DNA of 64,000 nt, taken from positions 434,001 through 498,000 of the forward strand of contig RQOL01000616.1 in NCBI GenBank assembly GCA_013076295.1, in the 5' to 3' direction. Both the position numbers and the translations under genes were made by a program. Of the stretch, positions 11,850 through 25,626 are shown piece by piece. The DNA comes from Sanderia malayensis (Eukaryota; Cnidaria; Scyphozoa; Semaeostomeae; Pelagiidae). A model generated the notes under the pieces. That model saw nothing but the letters and a program-made list of their open reading frames with translations. It did no database searches and was not told the origin of the DNA. Numbering within the stretch: the first letter of the stretch is position 1; each line of letters begins with the position of its first letter.

Positions 11850-14838
11850 CGTGGAAAGTTGCTGTGATGTCATGATTTAACAAGCCCACAGAGAGACCCG
11901 TACCAGATTTCCTGGTCCTAATACTTAGAAAGGTGCTGTGATGTCACAAGGTGATGGACTCACAGAGAGACCTGCAATATCTAGATTAATACTAAGAACG
12001 GTGCTGTGGATGGACTCACAGAGAGACCGGCATTATTTACATTAATACTTAAAAGGTGCTGTGATGTCACAAGGTGATGGACTCATAGAGAGACCTGCAA
12101 TATCTAGATAAATACTTGAAACGGTGCTGTGGATGGACTCACAGAGAGACCGGCATTATTTAGATTAATATTTAAAAGGTGCTGTGATGTCACAAGGTGT
12201 TGGACTCATAGAGAGACCTGCAATATCTAGATTAATACTTGGAACGGTGCTGTGGATGGACTCACAGAGAGACCGGCATTTATTTAGATTAATACTTAAA
12301 CGGTGCTATGATGTCACAAGGTGATGGACTCATAGAGAGACCTGCAATATCTAGATAAATACTTGGAACGGTGCTGTGGATGGACTCACAGAGAGACCGG
12401 CATTATTTACATTAATACTGAAAAGGGGCTATGATGTCACAAGGTGATGGACTCATAGAGAGACCTGCAATATCTAGATTAATACTTAGAACGGTGCTGT
12501 GGATGGACTCACAGAGAGACCGGCATTTATTTAGATTAATACTTAAAAGGTGCTATGATGTCACAAGGTGATGGACTCATAGAGAGACCTGCAATATCTA
12601 GATTAATACTTAGAACGGTGCTGTGGATGGACTCACAGAGAGACCGGCATTTATTTAGATTAATACTTAAACGGTGCTATGATGTCACAAGGTGATGGAC
12701 TCATAGAGAGACCTGCAATATCTAGATAAATACTTAGAACGGTGCTGTGGATGGACTCACAGAGAGACCGGCATTTATCTAGATTAATACTTAAAAGGTG
12801 CTATGATGTCACAAGGTGATGGATTCATAGAGAGACCTGCAATATCTAGATTAATACTTAGAACGGTGCTGTGGATGGACTCACAGAGAGACCGGCATTT
12901 ATTTAGATTAATACTTAAACGGTGCTATGATGTCACAAGGTGATGGATTCATAGAGAGACCTGCAATATCTAGATTAATACTTAGAACGGTGCTGTGGAT
13001 GGACTCACAGAGAGACCGGCATTTATTTACATTAATACTGAAAAGGGGCTATGATGTCACAAGGTGATGGACTCATAGAGAGACCTGCAATATCTAGATT
13101 AATACTTAGAACGGTGCTGTGGATGGACTCACAGAGAGACCGGCATTTATTTAGATTAATACTTAAAAGGTGCTATGATGTCACAAGGTGATGGACTCAT
13201 AGAGAGACCTGCAATATCTAGATTAATACTTAGAACGGTGCTGTGGATGGACTCACAGAGAGTCCGGCATTTATTTAGATTAATACTTAAACGGTGCTAT
13301 GATGTCACAAGGTGATGGACTCATAGAGAGACCTGCAATATCTAGATAAATACTTAGAACGGTGCTGTGGATGGACTCACAGAGAGACCGGCATTTATCT
13401 AGATTAATACTTAAAAGGTGCTATGATGTCACAAGGTGATGGATTCATAGAGAGACCTGCAATATCTAGATTAATACTTAGAACGGTGCTGTGGATGGAC
13501 TCACAGAGAGACCGGCATTTATTTAGATTAATACTTAAACGGTGCTATGATGTCACAAGGTGATGGATTCATAGAGAGACCTGCAATATCTAGATTAATA
13601 CTTAGAACGGTGCTGTGGATGGACTCACAGAGAGACCGGCATTTATTTAGATTATTACTTAAACGGTGCTATGATGTCACAAGGTGATGGACTCATAGAG
13701 AGACCTGCAATATCTAGATACATACTTAGAACGGTGCTGTGGATGGACTCACAGAGAGACCGGCATTTATCTAGATTAATACTTAAAAGGTGCTATGATG
13801 TCACAAGGTGATGGACTCATAGAGAGACCTGCAATATCTAGATTAATACTTAGAACGGTGCTGCGGATGGACTCACAGAGAGACCGGCATTATTTACATT
13901 AATACTTAGAAAGATACTGTGATGTCACACGGTGATGGACTCGCAGAGAGACCTGCAATATCTAGATTAATACTTAGAACGGTGCTGTGGATGGACTCAC
14001 AGAGAGACCGGCATTTATTTAGATTAATCCTTAAACGGTGCTATGATGTCACAAGGTGATGGATTCATAGAGAGACCTGCAATATCTAGATTAATACTTA
14101 GAACGGTGCTGTGGATGGACTCACAGAGAGACCGGCATTTATTTAGATTAATACTTAAACGGTGCTATGATGTCACAAGGTGATGGACTCATAGAGAGAC
14201 CTGCAATATCTAGATACATACTTAGAACGGTGCTGTGGATGGACTCACAGAGAGACCGGCATTTATCTAGATTAATACTTAAAAGGTGCTATGATGTCAC
14301 AAGGTGATGGACTCATAGAGAGACCTGCAATATCTAGATTAATACTTAGAACGGTGCTGTGGATGGACTCACAGAGAGACCGGCATTTATTTAGATTAAT
14401 ACTTAAACGGTGCTATGATGTCACAAGGTGATGGATTCATAGAGAGACCTGCAATATCTAGATTAATACTTAGAACGGTGCTGTGGATGGACTCACAGAG
14501 AGACCGGCATTTATTTAGATTAATACTTAAACGGTGCTATGATGTCACAAGGTGATGGACTCATAGAGAGACCTGCAATATCTAGATACATACTTAGAAC
14601 GGTGCTGTGGATGGACTCACAGAGAGACTGGCATTTATCTAGATTAATACTTAAAAGGTGCTATGATGTCACAAGGTGATGGACTCATAGAGAGACCTGC
14701 AATATCTAGATTAATACTTAGAACGGTGCTGTGGATGGACTCACAGAGAGACCGGCATTATTTACATTAATACTTAGAAAGATACTGTGATGTCACACGG
14801 TGATGGACTCGCAGAGAGACCTGCAATATCCAGATTAA
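11850..14838 (+). repeat. Satellite array, ~124-bp dimeric unit
   Basis: About 3 kb of tandem repeats with a period of 123-124 bp, measured between successive GGTGCTGTGGATGG boxes (11999, 12122, 12245, 12369, 12492, 12616 and on). Each unit is two related monomers: a long one (about 66 bp) containing GATGTCACAAGGTGATGGA and a short one (about 58 bp) lacking part of that segment; both carry CAGAGAGACC/ATAGAGAGACC and end in ATTAATACTTA. The first two monomers (11850-11998) are both of the long type, so the short one probably arose by deletion before the dimer was amplified. Variant boxes recur at multiples of 124 (for example 620 and 868 bp), which indicates higher-order repeats. The array runs into the assembly gap, so its true length is unknown. 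Confidence 0.95.
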
Positions 14839-14938
14839 NNNNNNNNNNNNNNNNNNNNNNNNNNNNNNNNNNNNNNNNNNNNNNNNNNNNNNNNNNNNNN
14901 NNNNNNNNNNNNNNNNNNNNNNNNNNNNNNNNNNNNNN
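14839..14938. other. Assembly gap (100 N)
   Basis: One hundred consecutive Ns, a round number typical of a gap of unknown size. It falls at the end of the satellite array, and no satellite sequence is seen on the far side. Confidence 0.99.
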
Positions 14939-15116
14939 CACGACTCGGCTTCGTAGCCCGACTGCAACAGGTAGTCGGCGTTGCATGGAAGGCGAAAGCC
15001 GACTCTCTCAATCGTATCCGAGCTCCATTGTCTTTGAAAACTCGCGACCAAGCTTTCTGTCCGATAATGACGAGGCTTTCGTCGGCAAGCGGATCAAAAT
15101 CGAGCAGCAAGACTGA
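14939..15116 (+). CDS. Possible C-terminal exon of an unidentified gene, cut by the gap
   Basis: Immediately after the gap an open frame reads about 58 codons to a TGA at 15114-15116. It is Ser/Arg-rich (GSRRCMEGESRLSQSYPSS) and then has FLSDNDEAFVGKRIKIEQQD at the very end. Its GC content and codon use are richer than the AT-rich DNA that follows, as expected at the edge of a last exon and its 3' untranslated region. KIEQ near the C-terminus resembles a SUMO-acceptor consensus. I recognise no family, and a splice acceptor would lie in the gap. The opposite strand is also open over this stretch, so the call is tentative. Confidence 0.35.
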
Positions 15117-18100
15117 TGGAATTGGCTATTTATTGTTAGTATTTGTTGTTATCGTCTTCAGCGTCATTGTTATCATAGTTAATCATGTTGCCACGAGAAG
15201 GAGAATATTCATCACCATTATCGCCAATTTAGATATAATCATCAACACGACACTGTTGTTGGTCATTTGTCATTATATACAGCATAATCATCATCGTCAT
15301 TTGTAGTCATATGGAACAGTGTTGTTTCTTAAGAGCTTTTATCACGGCTATTGCACCACTGCATAAGTGCACTGCCGAAATCGCCACTGTCCGCTGTATT
15401 CTGTTAATTTTCAAACTTGTCTCCGGTTGTCATATTGAGATTCTTTTTGGTAAACCTTTGCTTCTTGACATAGGAAAACATCACGTACATCGTATCTGAT
15501 TTTGCCTATGCCGTAAATCCTCGTAAGCCCCCGACCCAAGCATGTTGGTCTTTCCCACCATGTCTTAATGGCACACCAGGTCTTCTCTTACCTCAGGGCA
15601 CCACGTTTTCTCGCATATATCATGCTCTCGTATTGGAAATACGAGAATATCATACATGTAGTATGAAATATCGTATTGAAAATGAGTTTTAATGTGTGAT
15701 GTTTCAGATATTCTTATTAACTCCCCCCTTCGTATAGACCCCCTCCGATAAGCCCCATTGAAAATTTCAAAAATAAATAAGCCCCCAGGTTGCTAATTCG
15801 TGGATTTACGGTAAACATAAAGCTATGTAAATTACGATTGTTCTTTATATTTTGTGTTATGATGAAATCATTCATCAGCCTCGCTCAACCTAGCTATACT
15901 TAACACGCGGTCTTTTCAGCTTGCACGTTTTGGTGTTAAATTCGCCCATCGTTGGATTTTACAGCTCACGATTGTTCAAAGAAATTGAAACTCGTGTCCT
16001 ATTTAAGCTCACATTGTTTGTATAGAAAATTCATTTCATTATAATAAGAACATCGTGTGTTTTTTACAATGTTTATTGTCTGTACATTTTTCATTGATAA
16101 AACTAATGTTAATTAATAACAAGTCAATTATGAGATATTTTTGCGTATTATGCTCTTATGCAAGCTTTGAAATTTTGAAGTCATGCATTTGTTCAATGCT
16201 CGACATGACGTCAATTTGTAAATTCCCTTTCTTCCAATCCATCGCCATGGTATGCAGGGTTGTGTTGTGTCAAGTTGGCCCAATTCAGACAGAGGGAGCT
16301 TAGCTGGCATGCGCGAACTTTAATTATCATTTTGAAGCCTCCAGATGTTGAAATGGTATTCAAGTCTTTTTCTCATCAAGTCCGCATTTGCACTTGTTTT
16401 CAATTGGTTTGTGTTTAACCTGTTAATGACAAGTCACAACTTCATTTGTCAGAAACTTTATCATTTGCAGCACGAACAGTTAGGCGATTGTGAATTACAT
16501 CGGATTATTCGATCTCAAATATTTGTACATATGGTAGTCTCGAGGAAATTAAGATACGGAGCATTGTAACTGTAAACAAGAAAGCGTGAATTATTAATCA
16601 ATCCATTATGTTATCTGCCATTTTCTCGTGATGTACTGTAAGTAGGTCAAATTGCATCTTGAAAAGGTCTCTTTCTGCTAATCAGTAATTTTTGTCACGT
16701 GAATTGCCAGCTTCAGACGCTAGGAGCTCGAAATTGTTTGCTACGAATTGAGTTAGAATTAAGTTGTCATGCCTACGAGAGCGAAATTTCGGATGATCGA
16801 GACAAATTTACGTCTGGCAAACGGTGAAGTTTTTATTCCAATGAAACAACCGCAGATTGATGTAAACTGTACAGCGTTTGATGAAATGAAAATCGAATCG
16901 CTAATCAGGCTGCATTATTAGACAAAACGCATCTCAGGTCGTTTTGGCGATTAAGCTTTCGCGCAGCCATGTTGTGTCAACCGGCGCGACCGTTTTAATT
17001 CGTCGTTTTCTTAGTAGACTGTTCATGATTTGCAACGCCCTTCTCCTGATAAACGTTTTTTATGTTGCAATCTTTGATCAGCATTTTGTGCTAAACATTT
17101 CTTAATTTAGCATGGCATTCTTGTGTTTTAGTGATAATTTCTAATTCGGTTTCTTGTTCTCTCGATCTCAGACTATACCTTATCATACGTTATCGTTCTG
17201 AAGTTCAGCATTTTTGAATGTTTATAAACCAAGATTGTCACGAAACATTGCAGATCCATATCGAAAATTATAATCTGCTTCAAACAAAGGCTAACGAAAC
17301 TCTGTAAATTAACTGAGACCATGCCTTGCACAAACTGAAGTTAATGGACTTTTTTTGAAAATGGAAATTTTAGAGTTTCTAATTATTCCTGAGCCGGGTA
17401 CTAAAGTTTCTTAATTTGTTGGTGATCCTAGTTCTGGTTCCTCATAAACAAGTTTCTTATAGAAAGAACGTATAAAAAATGCGACAGAGAAGGATGCTGG
17501 CTGTAACTTATGTACAATGTGATGTACATGGCTGAACAGTTTGCCTTATAATCTTGCGTAGATATTTACCCGATCCCTACAAACACAGCCAGTACACGTG
17601 CAGCCTTGATCCATGATAACACACAACAAACAACGCAGCTCACTCCAATGCGTGCATGCATTGCATACATGCAATGCAACAAATGTTGCCAGTGTGCCTG
17701 ATAAGTTGTGCACTGCAACCTCGTTATCAATAGTATAGGCCTCGTTATCAACATTCAACTGTAGTTGCTGTTGTTGTTGTTGTTATTATTAATAATATTG
17801 ATATAATGATAATTAATAGTACTAATGAATAGAAGAGAACAGGAATAAAGGTTACAAATTTGAAGAATAAACCACTGAATGACGAAATAGCTAGACTGTA
17901 GAATCTGAAAGAGATGAAGGTGATTTGATTCTGTTGTGATGGAGATTCTTGAAGCATTTAGCAAGTTTTAAGTTATATGAAGAAATGTGACAAATATTAG
18001 ATTAGAAGAAATGCAAGAACAAACATTGTTAACTTCTGCGAGAATCTTTATGATAGCATTGTCAAAATACGAAGAAAGAGAAATTTGAATTCTCTGGTAA

Positions 18101-18447
18101 CCATAGGCGTAGACTTTGGGGTCCTTCTCAAGGGCGCAGCTGAAGGATGGAAATGAAATTTGGAAATGTTGTTTAGCACAACCCTTTTTAAAACATCAAT
18201 TCTGAAGCTTGAAGCAAGCTTGTATATAAACTTTGTATATAAATAGCCTATCTCAGCACGTACTTGCAGGTAACTGTGTTGAGAAGGGTGTACAAAGAAA
18301 AATAACAAGTGTGTGGTAAGCAGAAACCAGAAAGAAACAGTAGAATTATAAGGTCTGAATTGCTCGCATTACCCAATGGAAATTCATGTTGGTTTAATTT
18401 GTTGAGGTTTCTAGTCGGACTTAAAGTTTAAATTAATTCTCAAATAA
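15117..18447. other. Gene-poor stretch
   Basis: AT-rich DNA holding the repeat at 15509-15813 and a GTT/ATT microsatellite at about 17764-17815. Open frames here are short, lack domains and mostly start at non-ATG codons. Confidence 0.4.
15509..15813. repeat. MITE-like element with TACCGTAAATCC ends, copy 1
   Basis: Begins TGCCGTAAATCCTCG and ends CGTGGATTTACGGTA, an inverted pair. Inside are runs such as AAGCCCCC and GATAAGCCCC. The same end and the same GCCCCC/AATAAGC vocabulary recur at 38024-38124, 57138-57242 and 63669-63782. It is a non-coding, presumably non-autonomous element. Confidence 0.65.
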
Positions 18448-18621
18448 TACAGTCAAATCTGCATAGTTCGAACTCTATCTAATTCGAACGAAATTCTCCG
18501 TCCCTTCAAGGATCACTAATGAACCAACTCTTACAAAACAAGCCTCTATAATTTGAACTTTTTGTAATTCGAGCATTTTCACCCTTTCCCAGGGTATTCG
18601 AATTAGACAGAGTTGACTGTA
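18448..18621. repeat. MITE-like element with TACAGTCAA ends
   Basis: Starts TACAGTCAAATCTG and ends GAGTTGACTGTA, giving inverted ends of about 9-12 bp on a 174-bp element rich in TTCGAA boxes. Its middle (TTCTCCGTCCCTTCAAGGATCACTAATGAACC region) recurs, reversed, at 55532-55600. Confidence 0.7.
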
Positions 18622-21600
18622 TTCAAATTTAGACAGAAAAATGTCTAATATATCAAAATCTTTGAAGTGGAAATTAGTAGGGGAGTAAGACTAGACGGGA
18701 TTACTGCGTAATGTTGAAAATGCAAAGCACAACAAGTCCAGCAGTAAACCTAGCTGTAGTGAATAAAAATTCGGCAAATCTTTAAGCATGCAGACGAAAG
18801 TGTTTGATGCACATGTTTGAGAATCGAGACTCGGATTATTTTTGTTCTTCAAATTGACATTTCTTCATCTTCATTTATAACAGAACAATATCAATTTACT
18901 CCTTTCTTTTCTGAATGTAAACAGATCGATTGTTTGTGCAAGCAGCAGATTGTGCCAGTACAGTCTATTTATTCGCGAAGATAATAGCCTACATGCGCAC
19001 GCAATGCATGAATATTGCACGAGCCTTTCTGTTGAGTTACTTACTGAATACCTTCAGTTAGCTTTTCCATATTTAATGCATTACATTCTTAAATAATAAA
19101 GTTGCTGATACATTTTTAACGCACTGCTTTATTAAGCAATTCCCAATTCCGTGCGCTCTTTGTAGTTATCTAAACAGCGCGCACATATCTCGTGCCTTCT
19201 TTTGCATTTGTCAGAAGGAATTTATTTCAATAAACGCCAACTTTACGTACATTCCTCGCCTATTAAGCTTCGAGCGAGGGAAGCAATGAAACGAATCAAA
19301 ATTGGAAATTCTACTCTCAGCTGTGTTCAGTACGGCTTTCAACATATGGCCATGACTGAAACATCGCTTCAAAAGGATCCACTAATTAGGCCAGATATTC
19401 CTGTTTTAACACTGAAGAAGCCGCCAACTGTTTGCCAATAATAATGGTAAGACCATTCATCATCAGCATTGTTAACTAATTGCAAAGTATGCTCCTGATT
19501 ATTGTCTTCAACTGCGACTTTGCAGTAGTCGTTGCTTAGTTGGGATAATAATAACACGGCGACTAGGCCATCATTATTATTAAGGCGCGGGCTACCTGCT
19601 GTGTAACCATATTTGGTTAGGGACTTTGGTGGACAAGATTTATCTTGGTTTCACGGCGACAGAAGACTTTAACAACTGCGTTTTCACTTCACTATTAGAC
19701 CATATCTTGTTGCGTCTTCAAAAGATTGTGGAATTCACTGTTCGCTGCTTTGCTCTGAAATGCAAGCTGAACTTTTAATCTTATTGAAAACGGGCAAATC
19801 CGTCGCGTTAATGTCGTTCTCAAAAAGCCGTAAAATTATCCCCGGGCTTAATTTGCGATAAAACCTGCAGCTTATACACAGTTATAGTTTCAATAACGTA
19901 TCCCTAGTTTGTTCTTCGCTATTTGCTACTTGCCGCTTTAGCAGCGGCTTATCGGGTTTTGCAGCAGCAATATGACAGCGTAAACAAACCTCGAAGAAAG
20001 CTTTTAATAAGAATACAGTTCTTTTATATTTGCAATACAGCGATAATCTTGCGGATAAATTAGCCCCGTTGTTGCTAGCTCGAACACGAAGAAACGAATT
20101 ATTTTTTAGAGAAAGGTCATGTGCATATAATACCTAGGCCAATAATTTACAATACTGAATCTGAATTGCTTCAAATATTTCATTCTTCAAGCAGAGTTCG
20201 GGTTGATAATATGTGATAGCGTCTGTTGGAAAAATGCGTTGGCATTTGTTGTGCTTAAAGCAGAAAACTTAAACACAAATTACTAGATGGTCAGAGAAAG
20301 AAACAACACCTGTAAATTAAAATACATTTGTTTGGGTCATTCTGCGCGCGCGCCGCCTGTTGTTAGTAGCAGGTAATCGTATTGTAACATTTTCGCCTTC
20401 GTTTAAGGAAAACTCAATCAGTTATTCGATCAGAAACTCGCAAAAGATCTACGAATCCACTCATGGCCCACGCAGAACCCCGCCTTCGGCGTTGTTTACA
20501 CGTATTTCTGACGCATCTCAACTGAATTCTTAGCGCTCATCTTATTTTGTTCGAATGATAAAATTAAAAATTCATTTGGTTTTCATCCCATATCCTATTT
20601 ATAGTGACTTTATGAAATGTTGTCGCATTTATAAACTTCATATGTCATATTTCAATACCAAGGATTTCAGACCCTACCCCGCCATATGAAAAAAACTACA
20701 TGCCTTGTTATAAGTAACCTACTTTAAGGACTAGTTTCTAAATTTCTTTATTTTTACACTTCCTAATGAAATTGTAGTTCTAAACGTCCCTTAATAGTTA
20801 AGGTGGCATGACTATCATACAGAAACGTTTGCAGACAATGAATGTAGCACCTAATTTATGGAGCCAGCTTTTTAATTTTCAATCGTTTTTAGTGATATGG
20901 ATGTTCAAAATTGTAAAGTTCCTTATAGATTGTGTTTTAACTAGTATAAGCTCTTCAAAAAAAATGCAACGAGACAACGTGTAGCTTTGACCAGACCAGC
21001 TACAAGTTGGCTCCTTGCAAAGTGCTTGGTTACAAAAAACGCGTTCTTGAAGAGATGGTATGTTCTATTCATAGTTATGTACAGCTTAATTTCAGTCGCG
21101 TTCATTCCTTTCTTAGATTTTCGGAGTTCTGTGAAACATTGCCAAACTCGACTTGGCTATGAACAGCAGGTCTGCCCAAATAGAAATCCGAAAGACATAC
21201 GGTGAGCGGAGTTTGAAAGAAAAAAGCTCTTCTCATGGTGAGTTTCTTCATGCTTTAGTAGAACCATTCCTAATAACATGTTTACAAATACTATAGTGAG
21301 TGGAAGAATGGTATTGAAAGAGCGCCAAAGTGAGGACAGCGTTGCTTCAATTCATTTCGGGCGGTCGTCTCGCTTTCAATGACTTCATTCATATCAGAAC
21401 AGTCCGCAAGATGTTTGAGGTGCTCTTTCAATCATCCAACCAAGTTGAGTTTCCATTCAAACTCCATCACATCTTAATTGCTTGTTTACAACAAAACGCA
21501 CCCCACTGCTTGTTGTATTGCTATTTAAATGATTTGGTTAGATAACGTTTGAATTGTGACACAACCAAACGACGCCATTATGGCACGAGCTATTTGTGAG

Positions 21601-24600
21601 AACAGCATTGGGTACAAATAATAGCCTGTAATATATGCTGCGTGTCTTGTTCTCTGGCATTGTTTGGCGGGGCTGTTTTAATTACATCAGGCATGCTTGC
21701 TTCATTAAGTAGCGCCTGTTTTTACTATGCTCCCTAATCCCATCTCATTATGCGCTACGTCAATTAAAACAATACAGAAACGTAGGAGTGACACACGTAA
21801 GAACCATGTAGATGGAACATTATATTATGTTTGCGTCGGTATGCAAGGTGGTATCAGAAAGTGCCCAGATTTGCAAAATGACTTTATAATAGCTTGATGA
21901 GAGTGTATCTGTAAAAAAAAAATATATCGATTAAAAAGGGCCGACACAAAGATCATTGTACAGATGAAAGATTCTCACGCAAAATATTATTTTAAATACA
22001 GGTGAAATCCGATTGTGTATGTGCAAAAATGCTAACTGCACCATACATTAATCTGTGGTCATGGTTTTAATTAATGCTTGCATGAAACACAAGCAAATGG
22101 TAGATCTTTTGTTTTCTGACAAGTGTGGGAGAGAGCAAGTGAGAGCTTTCGTGCTAAGCCTACCATGTTGATGAGAGCAAGACCATGTTTAGAACAGTAT
22201 TAGGTGCAAAATTTTCTCCTTGGTCACAGCGCTACTGTGTAGATCGAAGCTTATGACCTCACAAACCATTTCTTTGCTTGCGCTTAATCATGTTAGCAGG
22301 AACGCGATAAGTAGTTTTCTCTCGGTTTTAAAAATACACGGACTATTAAATGCTCTCACTTTATAAATGGTCGGTGGTTTATATTTTAAAAATTTCCAAA
22401 TTCTGGGCAAGTCTCGGATGACTGTAAACACATTATCTTGAGAATAGCTTTTGGGTTGTTGTTGTAAATGTTAATATTGCTGTTATATTTTACGAAAGCA
22501 ACGAAATTGGTGAAATCTACTCCTCAGGCAATTCGACCATCAAGGGAAATATTTAACATCAAAAGCAATCTTTGACCTCCCTTGACTTTAACCCCCCCCC
22601 CAACTATCTTATGTTTTTCAAGGTTTCAAAACTCGAAAGAACCTCTTCATTATCTTTACTGGATGGGGTACTTAACATGTTTACACTGCTCTATCCCCAT
22701 ATCGTATTGAAGTAGTTTTCTCTCAACGACTTAAGACCAACAAATTGCATCACACACAATATTCATCGTATGGGAGTCATTGAGCTTAACGACAATCCAC
22801 ACACGCGGCAACTATTTAGTCTTAAGCATCTAACACATTAATTATTTACAGGGTTCTTAACTAAAATCAATGAAGGGCTTTCAGAAGTAGATTCTGATGC
22901 TAATTATGGCTGCTTTAGCAGAGTTATGTAGCTTTAAGGGCTGTCTACTAAGAACTCTCGTTATGACGTAAACTTTCTCTAATTAAGAACAAATGTGCTA
23001 GTTCGGTCAAGGACATAGGAAATCTTTCTTTTTTGGTTAGTATCATGGAACTCAAGTTGAACACAGAACAGTATTGTTTTCTATTTTGACAAATAAAATA
23101 TTTGAAAAAGCAAGTTATTTGATATATTTTGGAAGTGATGCATTTGCTTCCAAAATTCATTTTAACTGCAAAATGCATCAACAACGAACTCTCTCAAACA
23201 TCAACATGCATCAACATGCATGAACAATCTCACAAACTCGTTAAATAAAAAGAAAGCACATTAAGTCGCTAGATTTAGTTTTGTGCCAGCATTGGCAATT
23301 CTAAAAATCATTTAGACAGAATTATTACCCACTATGCACTTTGCAAGATCATATGACAATGGCTGTAATTGGTGAGAAAACGGCATACTTTTGTCAACCA
23401 TTTGCATCTGTGTCGTTTTAAAATATTCGACTAATTTGATTGATTGACAAGTCCCACAACTCTGATAGAGGCAAATGACCTAATTAGGTTCCGTGCACAG
23501 TCAATAGCTTTCTTGAGCGCAATATTTTTTAGGCCAATGCGCTGTTTGCAACTAAGCGTTGCCACTCCTACGCAACTCACATCTGTACAGTTTCTCAAAA
23601 CAATTTTTCTTGTTGTGGCTCTTTGTTTCAAGATGCCAAGAGCCTACTTCTTGTATCAACAACACCCCGATGCTATACTTGCGTTCTAATCAACTGCAAA
23701 TCAAAATGGCTGCCTCAACAAAACATGATTAAATACACAATGGTGAGAAGGGATGGTAGATTATCGACTTGATTCTGATTTTTATTCACCCATAATTACT
23801 TATAACTACTTGTAGTACAGTTGCTACAGTATAAATTTGGTGTGCAGGTCTTCTGCTAACTTCACCTGTCATTTTCAATTGAGGCCAAGCTTGAAACTTT
23901 CGCACGGGTTTGAGAATACACAAGTTTAGCACCGCATATAATTTCAACAAATTATTGTACACCTATATAAATACACAATAAAACAATGCCATCTAGCTAA
24001 AATTGTTGTGCTGTCCATCATAGCTCAACAGTTCATTTTCTGATATTCATCTGGCTCTAAAATCATCTTTTACACTAAGACAATGAAAATACTGTTCCAA
24101 GTAAAGCAAAGGAGATATTTTATTGCTTTTCTTTTCTCCCTCTTCCAACTTCAAGGAGCCTCTTTACTTTTTCATACCGGAAAAGTGTCTTTATTCGTTG
24201 TATTAGTTGGTGCACAGAAACGTAATGTATGCGTTACACAATATGCTACACATTTTATAAAATGCCTCAAAGCATTTTGTGTTACTTTGTGTAGCGACGA
24301 ATAAGTATACCAATATATATTGGTCTATATATCTATATATACCAATAGAATCACACCCATTTTGATTGTGGCTATTAAAATAGGGTAGCCTCGAATTGCT
24401 TTTTAATTAACAATAATTAGCCTCATTATGGAATACATCCAAAATCATATACAATTGCAGTAGCAATCATTGTTCTTCTTGTTCCGTTGCATATTTAGGT
24501 GAAGTTGTGATGAAACGAAATGATTTAGCGTAGATGGTTGTTTTCATAGTCACAGAACAACACACTTGCCGCGAAAAATGATTAAATATGCAACAAGGTT

Positions 24601-25626
24601 GGAATTAATTTGCTGAATACCGTTTCAAAACCTGTGTTTCAGTTACAATGCAAAGTTGCAAGTCGGTTTTGCTGGAAAAATTTAAGAAATTTGTCCGCGT
24701 CTCTATACTTTTCATCTTATAGCACCCTTTATCGAAATGTTTTCAATTTATCTTATTCGTTACGGATTTTTGTTTCTCAATTTTTTAACAACAGGTCTGT
24801 TCTGATTTGAAAGTTTCTGATTTTCCGCAATGGTAACCAATACGTTTTTCTTAATCAGTAATTAGCAATTAGCCCGAGAGATAACGCCCAGAAAGATGCC
24901 TCGTTTGTTCAACAACCAAACGACATAATTAGTTTCTGATGTCAAAAATTTAATTGACACAGAAGCATTCCTGAAACTTGACTAGAACAGAAGACTTGGC
25001 AAGTCCTACAGAATTAATTGAGTGGAGTGAATTCTGGAGTGAATTGCCTTTTATTTTTCGTGTTTAGCTTCGTATTTTGGTGCATTACGCATGGCACTGC
25101 ATGCTGTGCCATCGCACCGTGGATGTTGCTGCCTGCAAGATTGAGTACAACAGCTGGCGTAAATTGAAGGATGCGTTTTGAAGAGTATAGAATGACACGC
25201 AGCCCGTTAGGCGGTCAAGCACACAGCACCGGGTAGTTGAGCCTATTGACGTTCACAATACACATCCAAACAAAACAACCTGCAACACCTGCTACCCACA
25301 CGCATGCGCACGAACGTAGCTTGCCCAATCCTTTTCGTCTCTCCGATATATACTGTGGGAACGAAGTGCAGGTGGCCTCATAAGAACGTATGTTAACACA
25401 ATGTTAATAAGAACAAGGCTGCGTTCATTTTTATCTTCTGGCCTAGATTTTATACGACGCTGAAGTGTGTTGACGGCTGTGGGAGCAAGGAGTGAGAGTA
25501 CGCAGTTAGTTCATGATCACACGACAGAGCTCGATCGCTTTCAACACTCGTCAAACGTGATCGAACTCGTGTCTGCTTATTTATATATTATCGATTATAT
25601 TGTGAAGAAAAGCCTCAACAACAACA
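18622..25626. other. Gene-poor stretch upstream of POU4
   Basis: Seven kb with no gene I can support. Notable only for a GCGCGCGCGCC run at about 20344-20355, a run of ten C at 22592-22601 and a TATATA-rich imperfect palindrome at 24306-24345. The last kilobase probably carries the POU4 promoter; an ATATATA at about 25346 is a possible TATA box but is not demonstrable. Confidence 0.4.

Noticed and set aside
11850..14838. Regularly spaced repeats considered as a CRISPR-like array
   Set aside because: Units are directly tandem with no unique spacers; it is a eukaryotic satellite.
19202..19441. 79-codon frame on +
   Set aside because: No ATG at the start, no domain, no splice signals that make sense.
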